39,932 nt of DNA from UBA1479 sp963972065 (GTDB taxonomy: Bacteria > Pseudomonadota > Alphaproteobacteria > Rhodospirillales > Casp-alpha2): NCBI GenBank assembly GCA_963972065.1, contig CAXAVJ010000032.1, forward strand, positions 1 to 39,932, in the 5' to 3' direction. The notes under the pieces are model-generated. The model was not told the DNA's origin. It saw nothing but the letters and a program-made list of their open reading frames with translations, and did no database searches. The translations under genes were made by a program, and so were the position numbers. This document shows positions 7,732-14,495 of this stretch, in pieces. The first letter of the stretch is position 1. Each line of letters opens with the position of its first letter.

Positions 7732-8991
7732 CTACAGCTTTTTGGCCGCGTACGCGATGGCATCCACGGTCTTGGCAATATCCTCGTCCGTCAACGCAAG
7801 GGACGGGTAGAACTTACTGGGGGATTTGAAAATTCCCTGTTCGCGCAGCAATGCGTTGAAGCGCGCAAGCTTGCCCGCATCGCCCTTCATCACATCGCGG
7901 TAATTTCTGACCGGGCCGTCGGCGAACACGATATCAAACAACATCGGCACACCCGCCACGTGATGGGCATGGCCCGCCCGCCCAAGGTGTTCGTTGATGG
8001 CGTCGATAATGGTCTGGCCGGCCTGGCGCAGGCGATCGTACTGCCCCGGTCGGCGCAGGATCTCCATGGTCTTCAGACCTGCGACGGAGGCGACCGGATT
8101 GCCGCTCAACGTACCGATCTGCATCAGGGACTTGTCCTTGCCGACCTTGGCCGCGTCGAAATGCGCCATGATGTCGGCCTTTCCCGCAATGACGGACAAC
8201 GGAAAGCCGCCGCCGATGATCTTGCCCAGCGTGCAGACATCGGGCGTCACGCCATAAACCTCCTGCGCGCCGCCATAGGCGAAGCGAAAGCCGGTAACGA
8301 CCTCGTCGAAGATCAGAACCGCGCCATGCTTCGTGCATTCCTCGCGCAGCACCTCCAGGAAACCGGAAACGGGCGGGATAATCCGCTGCATGGGCTCGAC
8401 AATGACCGCGGCGATCTCATCGCCACGCTCCGCCATCAGGGAGCGGAAGAACTCGATGTCGTTGTAGGGGGCGATCAGCATCTCGTCGCGCACGGAGTCC
8501 GGAATCCCGGCGGAGTCGGGAACGGCGATCGGGAAATTCATCATCTTGGTCGGCGACAGGCTCATCTGACCTTCCGACGACATGCCGTGATAGCCGCCTT
8601 CGAACTTGAGGATCTTGTCCCGGCCCGTATGGGCGCGTGCCAATCGCATGGCGTACATATCGGCCTCGGTGCCCGTGCTGGCGAACCGAATCTGGTCGGC
8701 GCAGGCCACCGCATTGCAAATCTCTTCCGCCAGTTCGATGCCGCGGGCGTTATTGGTGAAGAACGTGAAGCCCTTGGCCACCTGTTCCTGGACCGCCTCC
8801 AACACCTCCGGATGGCAATGGCCCAGGATCATGGGGCCGGATCCGATGAGATAATCGATATATTCGGTGCCGTCCTCGTCCCAAATGCGCGACCCTTTGC
8901 CCTCGCGAATGATCACATTGGCGTCGAAGTTGCCGAAGGAAGCCGCGGGCAGAACGCTGCTTGCCCGAGATACGATTTCTTGCTGGGACAT
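7732..8991 (-). CDS. class III aminotransferase, glutamate-1-semialdehyde aminomutase-like
   Basis: A 419-residue PLP enzyme of the class III (subgroup II) aminotransferase family, nearest in style to glutamate-1-semialdehyde 2,1-aminomutase. The PLP lysine is K257 in TLGKIIGGGFP, the PLP-ring aspartate is D229 in FDEVVTGFR, and the STGTEA phosphate-cup motif is at 105-110. YHGM at 134-137 and GTLSGNP later are also typical. The operon context argues against a role in heme synthesis: it is transcribed with an amidase-like gene and lies divergent from an RpiR regulator. A catabolic omega-transaminase or aminomutase acting on an amine or amino acid released by the amidase is more plausible. The minus-strand start at 8991 abuts the shared regulatory region. 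Confidence 0.88.
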   Translation of the reverse strand: MSQQEIVSRASSVLPAASFGNFDANVIIREGKGSRIWDEDGTEYIDYLIGSGPMILGHCHPEVLEAVQEQVAKGFTFFTNNARGIELAEEICNAVACADQIRFASTGTEADMYAMRLARAHTGRDKILKFEGGYHGMSSEGQMSLSPTKMMNFPIAVPDSAGIPDSVRDEMLIAPYNDIEFFRSLMAERGDEIAAVIVEPMQRIIPPVSGFLEVLREECTKHGAVLIFDEVVTGFRFAYGGAQEVYGVTPDVCTLGKIIGGGFPLSVIAGKADIMAHFDAAKVGKDKSLMQIGTLSGNPVASVAGLKTMEILRRPGQYDRLRQAGQTIIDAINEHLGRAGHAHHVAGVPMLFDIVFADGPVRNYRDVMKGDAGKLARFNALLREQGIFKSPSKFYPSLALTDEDIAKTVDAIAYAAKKL

Positions 8992-9028
8992 GATGGTGTT
9001 TCCTGGATGGGTGGGTGAGTGCTTTGAC

Positions 9029-9082
9029 TTGACAGCTAATGGTACAAATGTATCACTGTCAATAATGAATCAAACAAATGTA
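9029..9082. promoter_or_regulatory. divergent promoter region with two spaced operator-like repeats
   Basis: On the plus strand TTGACA (9029-9034) and TATCAC (9051-9056), 16 bp apart, form a fair sigma-70 promoter pointing into the RpiR gene. On the minus strand a perfect TTGACA (9062-9057) faces the aminotransferase, but no good -10 follows. The 9-mer ACAAATGTA occurs twice, at 9044-9052 and 9074-9082, exactly 30 bp (three helical turns) apart, and each copy contains the dyad ACA-AA-TGT. The first copy lies inside the promoter spacer and the second inside the first codons of the regulator gene. This is the layout expected for an autoregulated repressor. Binding by the adjacent RpiR protein is an inference. 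Confidence 0.55.
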
Positions 9083-9970
9083 CAAAATCCGGATACGTCT
9101 TCGCCGCGCGCCGTCCTCGATGCCGTTGCCGACATCCTGCCGACCCTGCCGGGCGAGGTCCGCAAGGCCGCTGCTTACGTGTTGGAAAACCCCAACGAGA
9201 TCGGCATTTGTTCAATCCGCGAAATGGCGGTGGCCGCGGGGGTGAAACCCAACACCTTCGTCCGCATGGCCCGGTCCGCCGGGTTCGGCGGGTATGATGA
9301 CTTTCGCACGGTTTTCCGCGAGGAACTGCGCCACCGTCAGGCCGACTTTCCCGACCGGGCGCGCTGGCTGCAATCCTTGCCGCAAAAGGGAGAGCTCTCG
9401 GGCCTTTACGCGGACATGGCCGCCAGTTCCCTGGCCAATATCGAGCAGATGTTTTCTTCCTGCGATGCGGCGAACATGCAATCGGCGGCGCAGGACATCG
9501 TGCAGGCCCGCATGACCTACGTTCTGGGTGTGGGTGTGGGCAGCGCGCTGGCGCGAAATTTCGCCTACCTCGCCAGCATGGCGCTGGACACGGTCCGGGC
9601 GATTCCCAGTGACGCCGCCTTGCCGGTCGATGGCCTGGTTCAGGCGGAGGAGGGCGATCTCCTGATCGCCATGACCATCAAGCCGTTCCGCCGCGAAGTG
9701 ATCGAAGCCGTCGACCTCGCCGACCGGATGGGCATGACGGTCATGGCGATCTCCGATACGCCCGCGGCTCCCATCTTCCAGACCGCCAAGCACCGTTTCG
9801 TGCTGCCGACGGAAACCCCACAGTTCTTTTCCTCGACCCTGGCCATCCACGCCTTTTTCGAGACGCTGATGGCCTTCGTCATCGCGCAGGCGCCGGCATC
9901 CGCGGTCGAGAGCATCGAACGCTTCCATGAACGGCGGCAGATGCTCGGCATCTATGTTGATGGCGGGTAG
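9065..9970 (+). CDS. RpiR/MurR family transcriptional regulator with SIS domain
   Basis: A 301-residue regulator. Residues about 12-85 form the HTH_6 domain, with the typical VLENPNEIGICSIREMAVAAGVKPNTFVRMARSAGFGGYDDFR run split over 9179-9304. Residues about 120-265 form a SIS phosphosugar-binding domain (VLGVGVGSALARNFAY, LLIAMTIKPFRREVIEAVDLA, VMAISDTPAAPI). The ATG at 9065 gives the usual family length; the frame is open further upstream but runs through the divergent promoter. No Shine-Dalgarno sequence precedes 9065, and the best promoter would start transcription within a few bases of the ATG, so a leaderless mRNA is likely. It is divergent from the aminotransferase-amidase operon, which it probably controls, and is followed after 14 bp by a VOC gene. 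Confidence 0.9.
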   Translation: MNQTNVQNPDTSSPRAVLDAVADILPTLPGEVRKAAAYVLENPNEIGICSIREMAVAAGVKPNTFVRMARSAGFGGYDDFRTVFREELRHRQADFPDRARWLQSLPQKGELSGLYADMAASSLANIEQMFSSCDAANMQSAAQDIVQARMTYVLGVGVGSALARNFAYLASMALDTVRAIPSDAALPVDGLVQAEEGDLLIAMTIKPFRREVIEAVDLADRMGMTVMAISDTPAAPIFQTAKHRFVLPTETPQFFSSTLAIHAFFETLMAFVIAQAPASAVESIERFHERRQMLGIYVDGG

Positions 9971-9984
9971 GAGAGGGGCTTGCC

Positions 9985-10371
9985 ATGATCGACCATATCT
10001 CCATCCCCGTCTCGGACCTTGCCGCCGGCGCGGCGTTCTACGAAGCCGTTCTCGGGCCGCTCGGCCTAACGCGGCTGGTCGAGCGGCCGCATACGGTCGG
10101 CTTCGGCAAGCGCTATCCGGAGTTCTGGCTGAATGCGCGGCCGGGCATGGCGGCGGCGGGCGGTGATTCGGGCATGCACGTCTGCCTGCGCGCCCGCACC
10201 CAGGACGCAGTCATCGCGTTCCACGCGGCGGCCTTGGCCAAAGGCGGCACGGACGACGGCGCGCCCGGCCTGCGGCAGGCCTCCACGGGGCCGTATTTCG
10301 CGGCCTTCATCCGCGATCCCGACGGCAACAAGATCGAGGCCGCGACGTTTCTTCCGGCCGAGGGCGGGTGA
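9985..10371 (+). CDS. VOC (glyoxalase/bleomycin resistance/dioxygenase) family protein
   Basis: A 128-residue single vicinal-oxygen-chelate domain protein. The N-terminal MIDHISIPVSDLAAGAAFYE carries the first metal-ligand histidine (H4), HVCLRA near residue 65 carries a second candidate histidine, and the C-terminal RDPDGNKIEAAT ends with the family's metal-ligand glutamate. It is preceded by GGAGAGGGG about seven bases before the ATG. It starts 14 bp after the RpiR gene, so both are probably one transcript. VOC proteins of this short type include lyases, isomerases and resistance proteins; the substrate is unknown. Its gene abuts the end of the convergent LysR gene with 5 bp between. Confidence 0.88.
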   Translation: MIDHISIPVSDLAAGAAFYEAVLGPLGLTRLVERPHTVGFGKRYPEFWLNARPGMAAAGGDSGMHVCLRARTQDAVIAFHAAALAKGGTDDGAPGLRQASTGPYFAAFIRDPDGNKIEAATFLPAEGG

Positions 10372-10376
10372 GGCGG

Positions 10377-11342
10377 CTATCCCGCAGAGAAGCCCCGCGC
10401 GGCCAACTGTTCCTCCGTCACCGGAATCTCGATCCCGTCGCTTTGCACGTTCCGTAGTTGCGCCAACGCCGCCGACACCAGGGTGCCGGCAGCCGGCGTG
10501 GGGGACCGCCCCGCGCGCGTGATCAAGGACACCGTGCGGTGGATGGGCGGGGTCAGACGGATCGCCGGAATGCCTTCCGACGCCATGGCCTGGGCCACCA
10601 GCCCCGGCACCGCGGCAATTCCCAGCCCGTCGCGCACCATGCGGATCAGCCCCCAAACCGACGACACCTCGTAAGCCAGCCCGCTGACCGCAAGCTGGCC
10701 CGCCGCATGTTCCTTGAGAATGCCCCGGATGCCGCTTTCGCCGGACATGCCCACGGCCGCATGATCGTTGAACACGTCCCAGGCGAGGGGGCCTTGGTGC
10801 GCTGCCAGGGGATGCCCCGGTGGACAGACGAGGTGAAAAGCGTCGCGCATCACCGGCGTGGCGTCGAAATCCGCATCGGGGAGGGCGATGGTCGTGAATG
10901 CCAGATCCATGTCGCCAGCGCGGACGCGCTCGACCGCCTCCGCCGTCAGGATCTCGATGATCCGCACGCGGATTCCCGGATACCGGGCGGCCATGTCCTT
11001 GATCGCTGGGATCAGGACCGAGGTAATCATCGTCGCCGTCGCACCGACCACGACCAGGCCCTGTTGGCGGTCCACATGGGCGCGAAGGTCGTCCATGCCG
11101 CGCTCCAGGTCTTCGGTGAAGCGGCGGGCGACGATGGCGAACTGCCGGCCGTGGGCGGTCGGCTCGACATGCCGGGTCGTGCGGTCGAACAGCCGCAGCC
11201 CCAGTTCCAGTTCCAGGTTCTTGATGGAATTGGTCAGCGCCGATTGCGTCATGTTGAGCACGGCCGCCGCCTTGGTGAAGCTGCCGTGTTCCACGACCGC
11301 GAGAAAGGCGCGCAGTTGGCGCAGGGTGATGTTATTATTCAT
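10377..11342 (-). CDS. LysR family transcriptional regulator
   Basis: A 321-residue LysR regulator. Residues 1-62 are the winged HTH (ITLRQLRAFLAVVEHGSFTKAAAVLNMTQSALTNSIKNLE spread over 11330-11211), and about 90-295 is the substrate-binding-like effector domain. The ATG at 11342 was preferred to the TTG at 11348, because the conserved LRQLRAF start follows directly. It is divergent from the TauD/TfdA oxygenase gene with an AT-rich 93-bp gap, the classic arrangement for a LysR activator and its target. The effector is unknown; it would be expected to be the substrate or product of that oxygenase. Confidence 0.93.
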   Translation of the reverse strand: MNNNITLRQLRAFLAVVEHGSFTKAAAVLNMTQSALTNSIKNLELELGLRLFDRTTRHVEPTAHGRQFAIVARRFTEDLERGMDDLRAHVDRQQGLVVVGATATMITSVLIPAIKDMAARYPGIRVRIIEILTAEAVERVRAGDMDLAFTTIALPDADFDATPVMRDAFHLVCPPGHPLAAHQGPLAWDVFNDHAAVGMSGESGIRGILKEHAAGQLAVSGLAYEVSSVWGLIRMVRDGLGIAAVPGLVAQAMASEGIPAIRLTPPIHRTVSLITRAGRSPTPAAGTLVSAALAQLRNVQSDGIEIPVTEEQLAARGFSAG

Positions 11343-11355
11343 ATACAAAATATAT
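11341..11355. promoter_or_regulatory. AT-rich dyad at the LysR start, putative operator
   Basis: ATATA-N5-TATAT is a perfect dyad of LysR-box form (T-N11-A within it) lying across the LysR start codon. It sits in the AT-rich intergenic stretch 11343-11435 between lysR and the divergent oxygenase gene. Such a position suits autorepression. AT-rich dyads arise easily by chance, so this is a candidate only. Confidence 0.35.
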
Positions 11356-11435
11356 CAATCAATTAAAAAAACAAAATAGACAAATAACTGATCTGACTTG
11401 ATGGTGTTTCCGCCAACAACTTGCGGGAGTGGACC

Positions 11436-12542
11436 ATGACGAACCTTGCCCTCAAAGACACCGTCGACACGGCGGCCGACATGACATCGCCTGACCTGAC
11501 CCCCGGGCCGGTCGGCGGCCCCGGCGCCTGGCGGGGCCCGGACATGGCGGCATCCGGCGTCTGGATCGAACATCTGACCGAGGGCGAGATCGCCGAAATC
11601 GACGCGGCCATCCGCGCCCATCAGGCCAACGACCTGAGCATGGCGGATATCGGGCCCGAGACCTTCCATCTTCCGACCCTGGGGCCGCGCTTGAAGAAAC
11701 TGCGCGACGAGGTCGTCAACGGGCGCGGTTTCGTGCTGCTGCGCGGGTTTCCGGTCGATCGTTACAGCGTCACGGAATCGGCCGTCGGCTACCTGGGGCT
11801 GGGCTCCTACATCGGCGGCTTCCGGCCCAGCAACGCCAAGGGGCATCTGCTGGGCCATGTGCGCGACATCGGCCTGAACATCAAGGACCCGACCACGCGG
11901 TACTATCAGACCAACCGCGGCCTCGAATTCCATACGGACAGCGTCGATATCGTCGGGTTGCTCTGCCTGAAAACGGCGAAATCCGGCGGCGCCAGCCGCA
12001 TCGTCAGCTCCGTGACCCTGCACGACGTGATCCGCGAACGGCGGCCCGACCTGTGGCGGGCGCTGTTCAACGCCTTTCCCACCGACCGGCGCGGCGAAAT
12101 CCCGCCGGGGATGAAGCCCTGGTTCGACGTGCCCGTGTTCAATTGGCACGCGGGCCATCTGACGACGATGTATGTCGGGCAGTACATCCGCTCGGCCCAG
12201 GACCTGTTCCCGGAGGCGCGCCGCCTGACGGACCTTGAGATTGAGGCCATGGATTACCTGGATACGCTCTGCAACGACCCGGAATTCTATCTGTCCATGG
12301 ACTTCCTGCCGGGCGACATCCAGCTGCTGCACAACCAACAGATCCTGCATTCGCGCACGGATTACGAGGATTGGCCGGAGATCGAAAACCGGCGGCATCT
12401 GTTGCGCCTTTGGCTGGCGCCTGACAACGGCCGGCCGCTGCCGCCGGTGTTCGAGCCGCGCTACGGCGACCTGACGCCAGGCGACCGGGGAGGGATTTTC
12501 ACCGAAAGCACCAAGCTGACGTTTTCTTTGTCTCCCACGTAA
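11436..12542 (+). CDS. TauD/TfdA family Fe(II)/2-oxoglutarate-type dioxygenase
   Basis: A 368-residue protein of the TauD/TfdA superfamily, in the style of the longer clade that includes clavaminate-synthase-like proteins. The facial triad is visible: H166 and D168 in EFHTDSVD and the distal H303 in ILHSRTDYED. The 2-oxoglutarate-binding arginine is probably one of those in RRHLLRLWLA. The ATG at 11436 is favoured by GCGGGAG upstream; an in-frame TTG at 11421 is less likely. The substrate is unknown. The gene is divergent from a LysR regulator, and its 3' end faces the housekeeping block across an AT-rich spacer. Its neighbours (amidase-like, aminotransferase, VOC) suggest use of organic nitrogen or related small molecules, by inference only. 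Confidence 0.9.
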   Translation: MTNLALKDTVDTAADMTSPDLTPGPVGGPGAWRGPDMAASGVWIEHLTEGEIAEIDAAIRAHQANDLSMADIGPETFHLPTLGPRLKKLRDEVVNGRGFVLLRGFPVDRYSVTESAVGYLGLGSYIGGFRPSNAKGHLLGHVRDIGLNIKDPTTRYYQTNRGLEFHTDSVDIVGLLCLKTAKSGGASRIVSSVTLHDVIRERRPDLWRALFNAFPTDRRGEIPPGMKPWFDVPVFNWHAGHLTTMYVGQYIRSAQDLFPEARRLTDLEIEAMDYLDTLCNDPEFYLSMDFLPGDIQLLHNQQILHSRTDYEDWPEIENRRHLLRLWLAPDNGRPLPPVFEPRYGDLTPGDRGGIFTESTKLTFSLSPT

Positions 12543-12879
12543 CGCGTCGTTGGGCGCTCGCCATCGCTTGGCTGTGCCACACGGCGGCATCTGTGTAAGC
12601 GCCGTTTCTGACGATCAAGTGACACGTGGCATTCGGGGCGCGACTGATGAAGCCGCGCACCTCGACTGTCATCGACGGTGGTGACCGGCTGCCGGATTGC
12701 GACGGCGACATTTGATCTTTTGGGTGAGAGATAAGGGGGCACGGCATGACCCGTTGCCCCCATTCGCCCCTCATGATTTATCGCATAATGTATATTATGG
12801 AAAATATTGGATATGTGTTTTTATCCAGAGACTTAGATTCGCGGATGAATCCGTTACCGAATCACAAGCGACGCATCGT
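12543..12879. other. 337-bp convergent intergenic region with GC hairpin and AT-rich dyad
   Basis: No convincing gene is seen here. GGGGGCACGG (12735-12744) pairs, with one bulge, with CCGTTGCCCCC (12751-12761) to form a hairpin without a T tract. It is followed by an abrupt AT-rich stretch (about 12774-12840) unlike the rest of the window, which holds the perfect dyad CATAAT-GTAT-ATTATG at 12784-12799. Both flanking genes end here, so an operator would be unexpected. The stretch may be a remnant of inserted DNA, an sRNA promoter or simply relaxed sequence. Minus-strand frames in it (for example 12774-12499) run into the oxygenase gene and lack gene-like features. Confidence 0.5.
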
Positions 12880-13662
12880 TCAGGCTTCCGGCACGTCCAA
12901 TTCCATGCCGTCGTAAGCCACCTCCACCCCGTCCGGCACATAGGCCATGAGCGCGTCGTAGTCGATGCGCGGGCTCATATGGGTGATCACCATGCGCTGG
13001 GGCTGGATGCGTTCGCGCAGTTCGAGCGCGGCGTCGACATGCAGATGCGTGGGATGCGGCTGCCAGGCAAACACGCCGACGATCCAGGTATGGACCCCCT
13101 GCACCGCCGCCACGCCTTCGTCGGTCATGCGCACAAGGTCCGTCGTATAGGCCAGCGGCCCGAAACGCAGCCCGTGGGTGGTCGAGAATCCGTGGTCCTG
13201 TTCGAACGCCAGACCGTCGATGCCGGCCGCGGTGAACGGCGTGCCGGCGGCGTAGACATTGGCCGTCAGCGTCGGCTTGTAATAATGCTCCGTGCCGGCG
13301 CGCAGCGGCGCCAGGACATAGGCAAAGCGTTCCTGGACCGCCGCCAGGGTTTCCGCGTCGGTCCATAGCGGTATGGCGGCCCCCATGGCGCGGTTGATGC
13401 TGCGGATATCGTCAATGCCGTGGAGATGGTCCGCATGGCCATGGGTCAGCACCAGACCGTCCAGATGCCGCACGCCGGTGCGCAGCATCTGTTCGCGGAA
13501 ATCGGGCGCGGTGTCGATCAACAGCCGTTTGCCGGCTTTTTCGATCAGGATCGACGGCCTTGTGCGGCGGTTCTTGGGGTTTTTCGGATCGCAATCCCCC
13601 CATCCGGCCTCGATCGAGGGAACGCCGCTGGAGGCGCCCGAGCCCAGGATCGTGACCTTCAT
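12880..13662 (-). CDS. MBL-fold metallo-hydrolase (PhnP/RNase Z-like)
   Basis: A 260-residue metallo-beta-lactamase-fold hydrolase. It opens with MKVTILGSGASSGVP, and the metal motif HGHADH is at residues 74-79. A later histidine in the QPHPTHLHVD region and the terminal VITHMS motif complete the site. Proteins of this type next to tatD in alphaproteobacteria are usually annotated as PhnP-like cyclic phosphodiesterases, but there is no phn gene here. The start at 13662 (MKVT) fits the fold; the open frame to 13746 only overlaps tatD. The gap from tatD is 10 bp, so this is the last gene of the tmk-holB-metG-tatD run. Confidence 0.92.
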   Translation of the reverse strand: MKVTILGSGASSGVPSIEAGWGDCDPKNPKNRRTRPSILIEKAGKRLLIDTAPDFREQMLRTGVRHLDGLVLTHGHADHLHGIDDIRSINRAMGAAIPLWTDAETLAAVQERFAYVLAPLRAGTEHYYKPTLTANVYAAGTPFTAAGIDGLAFEQDHGFSTTHGLRFGPLAYTTDLVRMTDEGVAAVQGVHTWIVGVFAWQPHPTHLHVDAALELRERIQPQRMVITHMSPRIDYDALMAYVPDGVEVAYDGMELDVPEA

Positions 13663-13672
13663 GTCGGGCCCC

Positions 13673-14491
13673 TTACCCCTCGCCCCGCACCGCGGCCGCA
13701 GCCTTGGTGAACAGGGTGAAGAAGTTGTCGGTCGTGCGCAGGGCAAGATCGTCCGGGGAAATCCCCTTCAATTCCGCCACCTTGGCGGCGGTCAGGGCGG
13801 TGAAGGCGGGCTCGTTGCGCTTGCCGCGCTTCGGCACCGGGGCCAGGAAGGGCGAGTCCGTTTCGACCAAGAGCCTGTCGAGGGGCACGTCCTTCACCGT
13901 GTCGCGCAAATCGTCCGCCGTCTTGAAGGTGACGATCCCGGAAATGGAGATATAAAGCCCCATGGCCACGGCCTTTTCCGCCACCTCGCGGCCTGCGGAA
14001 AAGCAATGGATCAGGCCCGGAAACGGCCCGCCGGCGCGGTATTCCTCGTCCATCACGCGGAGCGTGTCGTCGTCGGCGTCGCGGGTATGAACGATCAGCG
14101 GCAGGCCGGTCTTGCGCGCCGCATTGATATGGGCGCGGAACTGGGTTTCCTGAATGTCCCGGGGGCTGCGTTCGTAATAGAAATCCAGGCCCGTTTCACC
14201 GATCCCGACGACCTTGGGATGGGCCGCCAGTTCCGTCAGTTCCCGGGCGCTGGTGACCTTTTCCGTCGCCGCCTGATGCGGATGGATGCCGACGGTGCAG
14301 AAGATGTTGGGGAAGCGTTCGGCCACGGCCTTGACCTGGTCGAACTTGGACAGATGGGTCGAGATCGTCACCATATAGGCGACCCCGGCCTCCCCCGCCC
14401 GCGCGACCACCGCATCAAGTTCTTCCTCGAACTCCGGGAAATCGAGATGACAGTGGCTGTCGACCAAAAAAGGTTGCCGGGTACCGTCCAT
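13673..14491 (-). CDS. tatD: TatD family metal-dependent hydrolase
   Basis: A 272-residue TIM-barrel hydrolase of the TatD family. Members are metal-dependent nucleases, reported as 3'-5' exonucleases or AP endonucleases, with roles in DNA repair and D-tyrosyl processing depending on the subgroup. The metal motifs are DSHCHLD at residues 11-17, the glutamate in GIGETGLDFYY, HTRD in the middle, HCFS later, and the C-terminal VETDSPFL. It starts 4 bp downstream of the metG stop, tightly coupled. The position after metG is common among bacteria, where this TatD paralogue is often called YcfH. Confidence 0.94.
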   Translation of the reverse strand: MDGTRQPFLVDSHCHLDFPEFEEELDAVVARAGEAGVAYMVTISTHLSKFDQVKAVAERFPNIFCTVGIHPHQAATEKVTSARELTELAAHPKVVGIGETGLDFYYERSPRDIQETQFRAHINAARKTGLPLIVHTRDADDDTLRVMDEEYRAGGPFPGLIHCFSAGREVAEKAVAMGLYISISGIVTFKTADDLRDTVKDVPLDRLLVETDSPFLAPVPKRGKRNEPAFTALTAAKVAELKGISPDDLALRTTDNFFTLFTKAAAAVRGEG

Positions 14492-14495
14492 GGCT

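Noticed and set aside
7732..8991. Assignment of the aminotransferase as hemL (heme synthesis).
   Set aside because: The fold matches, but the operon partner and divergent regulator point to catabolism, and class III members are easily mislabelled.
12499..12774. Minus-strand 91-codon frame in the convergent spacer.
   Set aside because: It runs into the oxygenase gene, has no ribosome-binding site and matches no family I know.
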